Counted from the first letter of the stretch, positions 53,975-63,957 are shown. The stretch is DNA of 64,000 nucleotides from Pseudomonas farris (GCF_019145235.1 NZ_JAHSTV010000004.1:124001-188000), one strand, 5' to 3'. Program-made: numbers and translations. The notes: generated by a model not told the origin, from the letters alone.

Positions 53975-55249
53975 ATGAAACAGCTGAAATCTCTCCTTCC
54001 AGCAGCACTGCTAACCCTCTGTGCCGGGCTTCCATCCCTCTCGAGCGCAGCCGATTTGACGATCTCGTGTGGGGCGGTGGGTGCGGAGTTACAACTCTGC
54101 AAAGAGGCTGTCGAGGCGTGGTCGAAACAGACCGGCAACAACGTCGAGGTGGTTTCCACGCCTAACTCGGCGACCGAGCGGTTGTCGTTCTATCAACAGA
54201 TCCTCAGTGCGCAGTCCAGCGACATCGACATCATTCAAATCGACATGGTGTGGCCGGGGATGCTGGCCAAACATTTGATGGATCTGCGCGAGGTGCTTCC
54301 CGCCAACGCGACCCAGGGCTACTTCCAGGCACAGGTGGATAACGCCACGGTGAACGGACGGCTGGTGACGATGCCGTGGTTCACCGACTCGGGCCTGTTG
54401 TATTACCGCAAGGACTTGCTCGAGAAGTACAACGAGCAGGTTCCCCAGACCTGGGAAGAAATGACCGCTACCGCGAGGAATATTCAACAGGCCGAGCGCA
54501 CTGCCGGGAATCCCAATGCATGGGGTTACATCTTTCAAGGACGCGCCTACGAGGGCCTGACGTGTAATGCGCTGGAGTGGATCAGCAGCCAGCCGGAAGG
54601 CGGACTGGTCAATCCACGAGGCGACATCGTGGTCAACAGTCAGGCTTCAAGAACGGCTTTGACCCTGGCGAAAAGCTGGGTGGGAGACATCTCCCCGCGT
54701 GGCGTACTCAATTACACCGAGGAAGAAGGTCGTGGCGTATTCCAGTCGGGAAATGCGCTGTTCATGCGTAACTGGCCTTATGTCTGGGCCCTGGTGCAAG
54801 GCAAGGACAGTGCGGTAAAAGACAAGGTCGGGGTCGCTCCCCTGCCCCGCGGCGGCGAGACCGGCAGCCATGCATCCACCCTCGGTGGATGGGGCCTGGC
54901 GGTATCGCGTTACAGCGCCCATCCAAAACTTGCCGCAGAGCTGGTGAGCTACTTGACCAGTGCCCAAGAGCAAAAACGTCGTGCCCTGATAGGCGCCTAT
55001 AACCCGGTTATCGAGTCGCTGTATCAAGACCCCGAATTGCTCGCGGCCATGCCTTATTACGCTCAGCTGCACAGCATTCTCAACGATGGGGTGATGCGCC
55101 CCGCCTCCATCACTGCCGATCGCTATCCACGGGTCTCCAATGCGTTCTTCGATCGAGTGCATGGCGTGCTGGCGGGCGAGTTGCCTGTCGATCAAGCGCT
55201 GGCGGAACTGGAAAGCGAACTCACGCGCATCAAACGCCGGAACTGGTAA
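53975..55249 (+). CDS. ABC sugar transporter periplasmic binding protein (sucrose/trehalose type)
   Basis: The 424-residue family 1 binding protein has a signal peptide (ending near LSSAADL, about residue 26) and the core YQQILSAQSSDIDIIQIDMVWPGMLAKHLMDL, MPWFTDSGLLYYRKDLLEKY and GVAPLPRGGETGSHASTLGGWGLAVS, as in ThuE/AglE-like disaccharide binders. Neighbouring GH32 hydrolase points to sucrose. ATG 53975 has GAGGG six bases upstream. First gene of a five-gene operon. Confidence 0.92.
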   Translation: MKQLKSLLPAALLTLCAGLPSLSSAADLTISCGAVGAELQLCKEAVEAWSKQTGNNVEVVSTPNSATERLSFYQQILSAQSSDIDIIQIDMVWPGMLAKHLMDLREVLPANATQGYFQAQVDNATVNGRLVTMPWFTDSGLLYYRKDLLEKYNEQVPQTWEEMTATARNIQQAERTAGNPNAWGYIFQGRAYEGLTCNALEWISSQPEGGLVNPRGDIVVNSQASRTALTLAKSWVGDISPRGVLNYTEEEGRGVFQSGNALFMRNWPYVWALVQGKDSAVKDKVGVAPLPRGGETGSHASTLGGWGLAVSRYSAHPKLAAELVSYLTSAQEQKRRALIGAYNPVIESLYQDPELLAAMPYYAQLHSILNDGVMRPASITADRYPRVSNAFFDRVHGVLAGELPVDQALAELESELTRIKRRNW

Positions 55250-55270
55250 GTCACAAGGAAGGAAATCACC

Positions 55271-56233
55271 ATGTCTGTCTCTTCTACCCATGCCCCCTGT
55301 GAGGAGCTTCTGCTCACCAGGGAAACGCCCGTACAACGTCGCCGAGTACGCGCCGCCTGGCTGTTTCTGACACCGATGCTGTTGTGTCTGGCCCTGGTGG
55401 CAGCCTGGCCGCTACTGCGCACATTCTGGTTCAGCCTGACCGACGCCAACCTGGCGGACACCGGTGGCGGAACCTTCATAGGTTTTAGCAATTATCTGTT
55501 CCACAACGGTTCCAGCTGGTCGGGCATTCTGGTCGATCCACAATGGTGGAACGCGGTGCGCAACACCTTGCATTTCACCGTGGTGTCGGTGGGACTGGAA
55601 GTCGTACTGGGACTGCTGGTGGCGTTGCTGCTGAACATCAAGTTCACCGGACGCTCCCTGGTGCGTGCATTGATTCTGATTCCCTGGGCGATTCCGACCA
55701 TTGTCTCGGCAAAGATCTGGTCATGGATGCTTAACGACCAGTTCGGCATCATCAATCACCTGATGCTGAGCCTCGGCCTGATTGACGCGCCCCTGGCCTG
55801 GACGGCAGATGCGGACCTGTCGATGTGGGCGGTGATCATCGTCGACGTCTGGAAGACCGTCCCGTTTGTCACGCTGCTGATGCTGGCTGCCCTGCAGATG
55901 TTGCCGAATGATTGCTACGAAGCTGCCAGGGTCGATGGCATTCATCCGCTGAAGGTGTTCTGGCGTGTCACGCTTCCCCTGCTGATGCCCGCATTGCTGG
56001 TGGCGGCGATCTTCCGCATCCTCGACTCCCTGCGGGTATTCGACGTGATCTATGTGCTGACCTCGAACTCGTCGAGCACCATGAGTATGTCGGTGTATGC
56101 CCGCCAACACCTCGTGGAGTTCCAGGACGTCGGTTACGGCAGCGCGGCCTCGACGCTTTTGTTTCTGGTGGTTGCGGTCATCGCCCTGCTTTATCTCTAC
56201 CTCGGACGCCGTCAACTGGAGGTCCGCTCATGA
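55271..56233 (+). CDS. ABC sugar transporter permease (MalF type)
   Basis: The 320-residue inner-membrane permease has six predicted helices and the EAA loop YEAARVDGIHPLKVFWRVTLPLLMPAL near residue 215, the contact site for the ATPase. It forms the transport channel with the next permease. It begins 22 bases after the binding-protein stop, with AAGGAAGG before the ATG at 55271, and its stop overlaps the next start (ATGA). Confidence 0.93.
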   Translation: MSVSSTHAPCEELLLTRETPVQRRRVRAAWLFLTPMLLCLALVAAWPLLRTFWFSLTDANLADTGGGTFIGFSNYLFHNGSSWSGILVDPQWWNAVRNTLHFTVVSVGLEVVLGLLVALLLNIKFTGRSLVRALILIPWAIPTIVSAKIWSWMLNDQFGIINHLMLSLGLIDAPLAWTADADLSMWAVIIVDVWKTVPFVTLLMLAALQMLPNDCYEAARVDGIHPLKVFWRVTLPLLMPALLVAAIFRILDSLRVFDVIYVLTSNSSSTMSMSVYARQHLVEFQDVGYGSAASTLLFLVVAVIALLYLYLGRRQLEVRS

Positions 56234-57072
56234 GCCCTCGTCTACTGAAAAAAGCACTGTTGCGCCTCGGGTTCTGGTGTCTGATCGGGGTGTTGCTGCT
56301 GTATGCGGTTTTCCCTTTCTACTACGCCATCGTGACTTCGCTGAAGCCGTCCAGCGCCTTGTTCGAGGTGAGCTACTGGATCCATAACCCCGACTTCTCC
56401 AATTACGCGGCGGTACTCCATCAAGCTTCATTCCTGCGGGCTATCGGTAATTCGCTGGTGGTTGCGCTGTGCGTGGTAACACTGGCGCTGTTCCTCAGCC
56501 TGACCGCCGCCTATGCCTTGGGCCGGGTGAAGTTTCGTGGGCGTGGGACGGTCTTGATGATGGTCCTTGGCGTGTCGATGTTTCCTCAGGTCGCGGTGCT
56601 GTCGGGGCTGTTCGAAGTGATCCGCGCCCTGGGTCTGTACAACACGTCCTGGGCGTTGATCCTGAGCTACACGATTTTCACCCTGCCCTTCACCGTCTGG
56701 GTGCTGACCACGTTCATGGGGCAACTGCCCCACGAACTGGAGGAAGCGGCAATCATGGATGGCGCTTCACCGTGGGTCACGCTGACCCGAGTGCTGCTGC
56801 CGCTGCTCTGGCCCGCACTGGTCACCACCGGCTTATTGGCCTTCATCGCAGCGTGGAACGAGTTCCTCTTTGCGCTGACCTTCACCCTCACCGACACCCA
56901 ACGCACGGTGCCGGTCGCCATCGCCTTGATTTCCGGCGGCAGCCCCCATGAGTTGCCTTGGGGGTTATTGATGGCCGCATCGGTGCTGGTCACCGTCCCA
57001 CTGGTGATTCTGGTGCTGATCTTCCAGCGCCGAATCGTTTCCGGCCTCACTGCCGGCGCGTTAAAGGGTTGA
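56230..57072 (+). CDS. ABC sugar transporter permease (MalG type)
   Basis: The 280-residue permease has six predicted helices, starting with LGFWCLIGVLLLYAVFPFYYAIVTSLKP, and the EAA loop LEEAAIMDGASPWVTLTRVLLPLLWPAL near residue 175. The start at 56230 is fixed by the four-base overlap with the previous gene. The longer open frame from 55912 lies inside that gene and is not used. Confidence 0.93.
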   Translation: MSPRLLKKALLRLGFWCLIGVLLLYAVFPFYYAIVTSLKPSSALFEVSYWIHNPDFSNYAAVLHQASFLRAIGNSLVVALCVVTLALFLSLTAAYALGRVKFRGRGTVLMMVLGVSMFPQVAVLSGLFEVIRALGLYNTSWALILSYTIFTLPFTVWVLTTFMGQLPHELEEAAIMDGASPWVTLTRVLLPLLWPALVTTGLLAFIAAWNEFLFALTFTLTDTQRTVPVAIALISGGSPHELPWGLLMAASVLVTVPLVILVLIFQRRIVSGLTAGALKG

Positions 57073-57099
57073 TGCCCAACAAAGACAAGGAACAGCATC

Positions 57100-58245
57100 G
57101 TGATCAAATTGAAACTGGACAACGTGAACAAACAATTGGGCGGCGCGCGGATTCTTCGCGACGTCAGCCTGGAAATCGCGGCGGGTGAATTCGTGGTGTT
57201 CGTTGGCCCTTCGGGCTGCGGAAAATCGACCCTGCTACGACTGATCGCCGGACTGGACTCGATCTGCGGCGGCGACCTGCTGATCGACGGGCGTCGGGTC
57301 AACGACCTGGAGCCACGCGAGCGTGGCGTCGGCATGGTGTTTCAGTCTTATGCGCTGTACCCGCACATGAGCGTCTACGACAACATCAGTTTTGGTCTCA
57401 AACTGGCCAAGACGGAAAAGACCAGCCTGCGCGAGCGCGTACTGAAAACGGCGCAAATCCTGCAGTTGGACAAGCTGCTGCAACGCAAGCCAAAGGAACT
57501 GTCCGGAGGGCAGCGTCAGCGTGTGGCCATGGGCAGAGCCATGGCGCGGGAACCGGACATTTTGTTGTTCGATGAACCACTCTCCAACCTGGATGCATCC
57601 TTGCGGGTGCAGATGCGTAACGAAATTGCCCGACTGCATGATCGACTCGGCTCGACCATGATCTACGTCACCCACGATCAGGTTGAAGCGATGACCCTGG
57701 CCGACAAAATTGTCGTGCTCAATGGCGGTCGCGTAGAACAGGTCGGCTCACCGCGCGAACTCTATGAACGCCCGGCCAGCCGCTTTGTCGCGGGTTTTCT
57801 CGGTTCGCCCAGAATGAATTTTCTGCCAGTGCGCCTGCAGACGCCAGGCGAAACCAGCCTGGTCAACACCCTCGTATGGGGTATCACCTCCCTCCCCTTC
57901 GACAGCTCGAATCTGGCGGCAGGCACGCAGCTGACCCTGGGGATTCGCCCGGAGCACGTGTCGCTCAAGGCGGCGGAGGGAACCGCCGGCGTCGTCGTGA
58001 CCGCGGTCGAATACCTGGGCAGCGAAACCTATGTGCACCTCGATACACGTCTGGACGAGCCACTGATCTGTCGTTGCGAAGTCAGCGCCGGCTGGCAGGC
58101 GGGCGATCGGGTTGAGCTGCTGCTGGACATCGACAACCTGCACCTGTTCGACGCCGACGGCGCGGCCTTGAGCCGTCATCCACACGCCATTGAAACCCTG
58201 CCGGATGGCGTCCCTCTGCGCTCGGCACGAGCAAGCGCCCTATGA
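57100..58245 (+). CDS. ABC sugar transporter ATP-binding protein (MalK/UgpC type)
   Basis: The 381-residue ATPase has Walker A GPSGCGKST (about 37), the Q-loop in VFQSYALYPHMSVYDN, the signature LSGGQRQRVAMGRA (about 135), Walker B ILLFDEPLSNLDA and the His switch YVTHDQ, followed by a C-terminal TOBE/OB domain (about 240-381). It powers the sugar importer. It starts with GTG (57100) preceded by AAGGA, and overlaps the GH32 gene by four bases (ATGA). Confidence 0.94.
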   Translation: MIKLKLDNVNKQLGGARILRDVSLEIAAGEFVVFVGPSGCGKSTLLRLIAGLDSICGGDLLIDGRRVNDLEPRERGVGMVFQSYALYPHMSVYDNISFGLKLAKTEKTSLRERVLKTAQILQLDKLLQRKPKELSGGQRQRVAMGRAMAREPDILLFDEPLSNLDASLRVQMRNEIARLHDRLGSTMIYVTHDQVEAMTLADKIVVLNGGRVEQVGSPRELYERPASRFVAGFLGSPRMNFLPVRLQTPGETSLVNTLVWGITSLPFDSSNLAAGTQLTLGIRPEHVSLKAAEGTAGVVVTAVEYLGSETYVHLDTRLDEPLICRCEVSAGWQAGDRVELLLDIDNLHLFDADGAALSRHPHAIETLPDGVPLRSARASAL

Positions 58246-59744
58246 CTGTGTATTTGAATCCCATGAACGACCCAATGTCTTGCGCCCTTGACCTTGCGCA
58301 GTGTGCGCTGAGTGATGGCCTGTCTCGCGTCATCGATGATTATCGGCCCGGTTATCATCTTGCCCCTCCAGCGGGCTGGATGAACGACCCTAACGGGGTG
58401 GTGTACTTTGGTGGCGAATACCACGTGTTCTATCAACACCACCCCTTCGACGCGAAATGGGGCCCGATGTATTGGGGGCATGCCAAGAGCGCCGATCTGG
58501 TCCATTGGCAGCATCTGCCCATTGCGTTGGCGCCCGGCGATGACTTCGACCGCGATGGTTGTTTTTCCGGTAGCGCGGTGGTGTGTGGCGACACCCTGGC
58601 ACTGATCTACACCGGGCACACCTGGCTGGGGGACGTGGGGGACGAGCGCTCGATCCGTCAAGTCCAGTGCCTGGCCACCAGCACCGACGGCATCCGGTTC
58701 GTCAAGCATGGCGCCGTCATCGACACCGCGCCGCAAGACACGATCATGCACTTTCGTGACCCCAAGGTATGGCAGGAGGATGACTATTGGTACCTGATTG
58801 CCGGCGCACGTCTAGGCGATGTGCCGTTGCTGCCGCTGTACCGTTCCACGGATCTGCATAGCTGGGAATTCCTCGACTATGTGTCCAGCGGCAGCGCGGG
58901 CGATGGCTATATGTGGGAGTGCCCGGATCTGTTCCGACTGAACGGACGCGATGTGCTGCTGTACTCCCCCCAGGGCATGCAACCCGAGGGTTACGAACGG
59001 CTCAACAAGTACCAGACCGGTTATCGAGTGGGCCGACTCGACAGCGAATGGCACTTCACCGGCGGGCCTTTTATCGAGTTGGATAACGGCCACGATTTCT
59101 ATGCCGCGCAAACGCTCCTGGCCGCCGATGGCCGGCGCCTTGTGTGGGCGTGGCTCGACATGTGGGAAAGCCCGATGCCGAGCCAGGCCCATCATTGGTG
59201 CGGCATGCTCGGTTTGCCGCGCGAACTTGAACTGCACGCCGATCGCCTCTGCGTGTACCCGGCACGGGAGCTCACCGCTCTGCGCATGGCGCCATTGCCG
59301 GGCACATCCTGGTGGGATGAGTCGGGAACCCGGTGCGTGCCGGAAGTGAATGGCGACATGCTCGAAATCCATGTGCATCTGGATTTGCGCGGCTGCACCG
59401 ATGGCCACCTCGGAATCGCCTTGCGTTGCAGCGACGATGACCATGAAGAAACCCTGCTCTACTACGATGCGTCGCTGCAGCGACTGGTGCTCGACCGCAA
59501 CCGGTCGGGTGCGCAAGTCGCCGGTCAACGCAGCGTGTTGATAGACCCGACACAAGAGCGACTGGAATTGCGCGTGTTTCTTGATCGCTCGTCCATCGAG
59601 GTGTTCGACGAAAACGGGCGCTTCAGCCTCAGCAGTCGCCTCTATCCGCGGCCCGACAGTCTGGGGGTGAAGCTGTTTGCCAGCGGGAGTGGCGGGCGTG
59701 TCTCGATTCCCAAGGCATGGCCTCTCGATTCTGGATGGTTATGA
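58242..59744 (+). CDS. Glycoside hydrolase family 32 sucrose hydrolase (invertase)
   Basis: The 500-residue enzyme has the three GH32 acidic motifs: nucleophile Asp49 in WMNDPNG, Asp173 in FRDPK and the acid/base Glu226 in WECPD. A C-terminal beta-sandwich (about 370-500) ends with LRVFLDRSSIEVFDENGRFSLSSRLYP. It hydrolyses sucrose, or its 6-phosphate, to glucose and fructose in the cytoplasm. Because uptake is by an ABC system and not a PTS, free sucrose is the likely substrate. No signal peptide is present. Confidence 0.93.
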   Translation: MTVYLNPMNDPMSCALDLAQCALSDGLSRVIDDYRPGYHLAPPAGWMNDPNGVVYFGGEYHVFYQHHPFDAKWGPMYWGHAKSADLVHWQHLPIALAPGDDFDRDGCFSGSAVVCGDTLALIYTGHTWLGDVGDERSIRQVQCLATSTDGIRFVKHGAVIDTAPQDTIMHFRDPKVWQEDDYWYLIAGARLGDVPLLPLYRSTDLHSWEFLDYVSSGSAGDGYMWECPDLFRLNGRDVLLYSPQGMQPEGYERLNKYQTGYRVGRLDSEWHFTGGPFIELDNGHDFYAAQTLLAADGRRLVWAWLDMWESPMPSQAHHWCGMLGLPRELELHADRLCVYPARELTALRMAPLPGTSWWDESGTRCVPEVNGDMLEIHVHLDLRGCTDGHLGIALRCSDDDHEETLLYYDASLQRLVLDRNRSGAQVAGQRSVLIDPTQERLELRVFLDRSSIEVFDENGRFSLSSRLYPRPDSLGVKLFASGSGGRVSIPKAWPLDSGWL

Positions 59745-59836
59745 GCGAGGGATGGCTATGAGCGGCGTCATTCGTGTCGCGAGAAGCCCGGGCCCTGTGT
59801 CATGATCCTGCGTCAACCTGACCGGCCTCGCCTCGC

Positions 59837-60829
59837 ATGACTTCAGTGAAAGACGTTGCACAGCTGGCCGGCGTGTCCCTGATGACGGTTTCTCGAGCGC
59901 TCAATAATCCGGAAAAACTGAGCCCCGAAACCCTTCAGCGGGTGCGTCGCGCCATTGACGAACTGCAATTCGTACCGAGCCTGTCGGCGCGCAAGATGCG
60001 CGGCGACAACCTCCAGTCGCGCACCATCGGTGTGTTCGCACTGGACACCGCGACCACACCGTTCGCGGTCGAACTGCTGCTGTCCATCGAACAAACCGCG
60101 CAGCAGGCTGGCTGGAATGTGTTCATTCTTAACCTGTTGAGCAACCCGCCCACCGACCAGAACATCGACCTGATGTTGTCGCACCGTCCCGACGGGTTGA
60201 TCTTCAGTGCCATGGGGTTTCGCCAGGTGAGCATTCCCGAGCGCTTGAAGAGCAAACCCTTGGTACTCGCCAATTGCCTGGCGGATGACAGTCGCCTGGT
60301 CAGTTATGTGCCAGACGACGAAACGGGGCAGTATCGCGCCGTACATCACGCGTTGAGCCAAGGCTATCGGCGCCCTCTTTGTATCAATCTGCCAAAACAG
60401 AGTCTGGCTTGGGACCTGCGACACAAGGGCTTGCTGCGTGCCTGTCAGGCATTCGGCCTTGCGCCTGACGCACTCCTGCAATACGACCTTTCCGATCATG
60501 ATGCCTATGGTGAAACCGCAGCCATCCTCGACCGGCACATTATTGACGGTCGCCCAGAATTCGACATTCTGATTTGTGGCAACGACCGCATTGCCTTTTG
60601 TGCCTATCAGCTGTTGTTGGGCCGTGGCCTGAAAATTCCCGACGATGTCGCCGTGCTTGGTTACGACAACATGATCGGCATCGCCGAACTGTTCATCCCG
60701 CCGCTGACCACCGTGCAACTGCCGTACTACGAGATCGGTCGCAATGCGGCCCTGCACCTGATCGAGGCCCTCGAAGAATCGGGAGCTCAGCCAGTCGATT
60801 GTCCATTGGTGGTCAGGGCGTCGCTATGA
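59837..60829 (+). CDS. LacI-family regulator of the sucrose operon
   Basis: The 330-residue repressor has an N-terminal LacI helix-turn-helix (VKDVAQLAGVSLMTVSRALNNPEKLSPETLQRVRRAI) and a periplasmic-binding-type sugar domain (about 60-330), with the GYRRPLCINLPKQS and DDVAVLGYDNMIGIAELFIPPLTTV patterns. It is 92 bases after the hydrolase gene on the same strand and most likely binds the GTTAACGTTAAC operator. The ligand is probably sucrose or fructose, by context only. Confidence 0.92.
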   Translation: MTSVKDVAQLAGVSLMTVSRALNNPEKLSPETLQRVRRAIDELQFVPSLSARKMRGDNLQSRTIGVFALDTATTPFAVELLLSIEQTAQQAGWNVFILNLLSNPPTDQNIDLMLSHRPDGLIFSAMGFRQVSIPERLKSKPLVLANCLADDSRLVSYVPDDETGQYRAVHHALSQGYRRPLCINLPKQSLAWDLRHKGLLRACQAFGLAPDALLQYDLSDHDAYGETAAILDRHIIDGRPEFDILICGNDRIAFCAYQLLLGRGLKIPDDVAVLGYDNMIGIAELFIPPLTTVQLPYYEIGRNAALHLIEALEESGAQPVDCPLVVRASL

Positions 60830-61442
60830 AGCGATTGACGCATTCCATTCGTAACCTGAGGCGCTTACGCTCTGGAGGCAACGCGGTAGTGGGCAATCCC
60901 CTTGCCCTTTACCAAATCGCGCGCCAATTCAGATTCAATAAAACACTTTAAAAACAATAGATTGAAGTCAGCGAGTGGATTATTGGACAGAAGGCTATAT
61001 TTTTGACTAGTGACATTTGACAGGCCGTCTGGAGTGGTCGATACCTAAGTGGGTCGACGTATAACAAAAGATGTAACTCCATTAATAGATATACGCTGCC
61101 CCTGCGTTTAAGTTCACGATCGAAAGTGCTTGTTTTTCAAAGGACCGTGCGTTCGGACCCTGCGGTAGCTTTGGCCATCGCAAAAGAACACCCTTCCTCT
61201 GATGACACGACGACATCACTTATAGCGTTAAGTAACGTTTACACTTTCTATCAAGAGTTTTGATTGAGCGCAGCCCCGACAAGAGAATCTTCCCGCACTA
61301 GGCAGCGCCTACGCCAGATTATTGACTCAACCTTTATTGTCATCGTTACTTGTGCATTACATGCTTCATTATTAATACACCTGTTCCAGTGACTTAACAC
61401 CTTCGCGATTCCACATTCTCTATAGAGTTCATTGGAAGCGCA
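60830..61442 (+). other. Gene-free, AT-richer leader before the RfaH-like gene
   Basis: No convincing gene was seen in these 613 bases. A promoter-like pair TTGACA (61017-61022) and GATACC (61040-61045) with 17-base spacing would make a 5' leader of about 390 bases. Within it GCGGTAGC at 61162-61169 matches eight bases of the E. coli ops element GGCGGTAGC (a T replaces the first G). The lower GC content compared with flanking genes marks the border of the exopolysaccharide locus. Confidence 0.45.
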
Positions 61443-62021
61443 GTGGCATTGCTGAAGCGCGAACAGGCATGTTTAACCAATATTTCGGAGCTTGCCAGAA
61501 TGCTGACGAGTACCCAAGGTTCCAACTGGTATCTTTTGCAGTGCAAGCCGCGTCAGGACGAACGGGCACAAATCAATTTATTGCGACAAAACTACGTCAT
61601 ATTTTGCCCGCAAATCATTAGCGAGCGCCTGATTCATGGCAAACCCCATCAATCGCTTGAGTCTCTGTTCCCCGGGTATCTTTTCATTCAGCTGAGCCGT
61701 GACGACAAATGGGCTCCGTTGCGTTCTACCCGCGGGGTCAGCCGCATCGTCGATTTCAATCATGGCCCGGCAACGGTCCCGGACGACGTCATCGAGCATC
61801 TGCGTATCCGGTGTTTCAAACCACCAGAATTGCACACACCCCAACCGTTCAAGCCTGGGGAAACGCTGCAAATAACCCGAGGACCATTATCGACACTTGA
61901 AGGTATTTTCCTGAGCATGTTAGGTGACGAACGCGTCATGATTCTTCTGCACTTCTTGAATAGAGAACATCAGGTTCGCGTGCCATTGACTGACATTGAG
62001 CGGCCCCGGCCTAATTTATAA
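61443..62021 (+). CDS. RfaH/NusG-like transcription antitermination factor
   Basis: The 192-residue protein has a NusG N-terminal domain (NWYLLQCKPRQDERAQINLLRQNYVIFCPQI, then LFPGYLFIQL and the RSTRGVSRIV loop) and a C-terminal KOW domain (PFKPGETLQITRGPLSTLEGIFL). RfaH-type proteins ride RNA polymerase over long polysaccharide operons. The GTG at 61443 has GGAAG six bases upstream; the ATG at 61500 (MLTSTQGSNWYLL) would give the more usual RfaH length. It is the first gene of an exopolysaccharide locus. Confidence 0.88.
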   Translation: MALLKREQACLTNISELARMLTSTQGSNWYLLQCKPRQDERAQINLLRQNYVIFCPQIISERLIHGKPHQSLESLFPGYLFIQLSRDDKWAPLRSTRGVSRIVDFNHGPATVPDDVIEHLRIRCFKPPELHTPQPFKPGETLQITRGPLSTLEGIFLSMLGDERVMILLHFLNREHQVRVPLTDIERPRPNL

Positions 62022-62254
62022 ATAAATCATTGTCTTTTTTAACTAGCGCGCCTTGCAACAATCTGTACAGTTCCAAATACATCGCCGTTATTGCCAGCAC
62101 TCTTTTGAATTATTGCACTCTGCACAGCTATTTGATTGAACTTATAAACTCCTCCCCATGAACAAATTATTGATAGCTATCGGCATTACACAACCACATT
62201 CACCCACTTTTTTCCGGTCTATAGTCATTGAACTCACCCCCCAGGAGCAATGAT

Positions 62255-63409
62255 ATGACTTTCAAGACCCGCGGCCCTTTCGCACTGTTCATGATCTATT
62301 TGTGTCCCGGAACGGCCTGGAGTCTTAATCCCCAGTCCATTGATATCTATGGGTTCGACTTCACCCCTACCCTGCTGTTTTCAGAAAGTTATGATGACAA
62401 CTTCCGCGAACTGGAGCGGGCGCAGTCTTCCATGGTGACAAAAGTGGCGCCCACTTTCGAACTCAAGGCTGAAGACCGCAACAGTGCCACCCGACTTATC
62501 TGGCAGCCTACACGGTACATTTATCATGACGATTCGGATGCCTCGAATACGGCACAACGCGTGCGCCTGAACAGCATCATGGAATTCACCGATCGCCATC
62601 GACTGAAACTTGAAGCGGAAGCACGTAAATACGAGCGTACGACGTCGACCGCAGTCGATGGCATCAATGACAAGATTCGCAGTAACCGCGTCAATGGTCT
62701 CTATACCTACGGCGCCAGGAGCGCTGCCAATCAGATCGATCTGGGCGCCAGTTACGCTCAACTTCGCTACGACAATTCAGGCGGCATCAACGACGACAAA
62801 GAGCGCGATACCACTGGCCTGACCAGCACCTGGTACCACCGCATCGGCAGCAACACACGTGGATTGCTGGAATACGACCATACCGACTTTGATTACCGGT
62901 CCAACAACCGTCTCAACAGCACATCCGATGCGGTCCTCGCCGGTGCCGAATGGGATTTCACCGCACGCACCTCCGGCAAAGTCCGTGTGGGTTATGAGCG
63001 CAAGAACTTCGATGACAGCAGTGTCGATGACCTCAGTAACCCGACCTGGCGGGTGGATCTGCGATGGAAACCACGAACCTATTCGACCTTCTCGTTTGTT
63101 GCCCGCCAAGCCATGGCCGAGGGCGACGACGGTGCTGATGCCGTCAAAACCACCTCGGCCCTGGTCGGCTGGCGTCATGGCTGGACCGAACGCATCACCA
63201 CGGTGGCCGAAGTCGGGCTGGCCCGCTATGAGTACGAAGGGCAGGAGCGCACTGATGACCTTCGTGATTACAACCTCGCCGTGGAATACGCAATGCGCCG
63301 CTGGCTGGATATCGAACTGGGCTATCGCTACCGCAACGATGACTCCGATGCGGACGATCAGAGTTTTGAACGCAACATCTTCCTGCTCAGCTTCAACGTA
63401 AGTCTCTAA
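62255..63409 (+). CDS. Outer-membrane beta-barrel protein of the exopolysaccharide locus
   Basis: The 384-residue protein has a signal peptide (LFMIYLCPGTAWS) and about 350 residues of alternating strand pattern: DFTPTLLFSESYDDNF near the N-terminus, repeated Trp/Tyr-rich strands, and a final aromatic/leucine tail FLLSFNVSL, as expected for a barrel. It resembles the EpsL/OMP_b-brl_2 proteins found in polysaccharide clusters, where they may help export. ATG 62255 has AGGAG eight bases upstream. It is 12 bases before the export protein gene. Confidence 0.82.
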   Translation: MTFKTRGPFALFMIYLCPGTAWSLNPQSIDIYGFDFTPTLLFSESYDDNFRELERAQSSMVTKVAPTFELKAEDRNSATRLIWQPTRYIYHDDSDASNTAQRVRLNSIMEFTDRHRLKLEAEARKYERTTSTAVDGINDKIRSNRVNGLYTYGARSAANQIDLGASYAQLRYDNSGGINDDKERDTTGLTSTWYHRIGSNTRGLLEYDHTDFDYRSNNRLNSTSDAVLAGAEWDFTARTSGKVRVGYERKNFDDSSVDDLSNPTWRVDLRWKPRTYSTFSFVARQAMAEGDDGADAVKTTSALVGWRHGWTERITTVAEVGLARYEYEGQERTDDLRDYNLAVEYAMRRWLDIELGYRYRNDDSDADDQSFERNIFLLSFNVSL

Positions 63410-63421
63410 GAGGTTTTCCCC

Positions 63422-63955
63422 ATGAACTCGCGAATGCTTGGCTTGTTGTTCGTGCCGTGGCTGTTGCCCGTGACTTTTGCAGCAGACACCGGTGCCCAGT
63501 ATAAACTGGCAGCCGGCGATGTATTGCGCATCACCGTGTTCGGTGAGCGGGATCTGAGCTTCGAGAAAATCCGTCTCAATGATGCCGGAATGTTTTCCTA
63601 TCCATTTCTGGGTGATATTGCCGCCAAGGGGCTCACTCCCAATCAGGTGGAAAAGATCATCGTCGACGGGCTAAAGCAAGGGTACCTGGTCGACCCCAAG
63701 GTCAGCCTCAACCTGATTGCCTACCGCTCGTTCTACATCAATGGAGAGGTACAGAAACCCGGCAGCTATCCGTTCGAGCCCGGGCTGACACTGGAGAAAG
63801 CCATCGCTCTGGGCGGCGGCCTGACCGAGCGAGCCTCGATCAAGCGGGTGACCATCGTGCGCGGCGATGGCTCCCCACCACTGACCGACACGGTCACGCG
63901 CAGCACCGCCATCGCCCCCGGTGACACCATTTCCATTGCACAAGGCTTTTTCTAA
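63422..63955 (+). CDS. Wza-like polysaccharide export protein (SLBB)
   Basis: The 177-residue protein has a signal peptide (LFVPWLLPVTFAA), a Poly_export domain (QYKLAAGDVLRITVFGERDLSF ... GMFSYPFLGDIAAKGLT) and a SLBB domain (FYINGEVQKPGSYPFEPGLTLEKAIALGGGLT). It lacks a lipobox Cys and is shorter than Wza, so it is a short periplasmic or outer-membrane exporter subunit of the GumB type. It is followed two bases later by the next reading frame. Confidence 0.93.
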   Translation: MNSRMLGLLFVPWLLPVTFAADTGAQYKLAAGDVLRITVFGERDLSFEKIRLNDAGMFSYPFLGDIAAKGLTPNQVEKIIVDGLKQGYLVDPKVSLNLIAYRSFYINGEVQKPGSYPFEPGLTLEKAIALGGGLTERASIKRVTIVRGDGSPPLTDTVTRSTAIAPGDTISIAQGFF

Positions 63956-63957
63956 TC

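Noticed and set aside
55912..56229. Upstream extension of the second sugar permease frame
   Set aside because: It overlaps the first permease gene in another frame. The ATG at 56230 with the ATGA overlap is the natural start.
60574..60951. A 125-codon frame overlapping the end of the LacI gene
   Set aside because: Most of it lies inside the LacI gene in another frame, it has no ribosome site, and its translation is Arg/Pro-rich.
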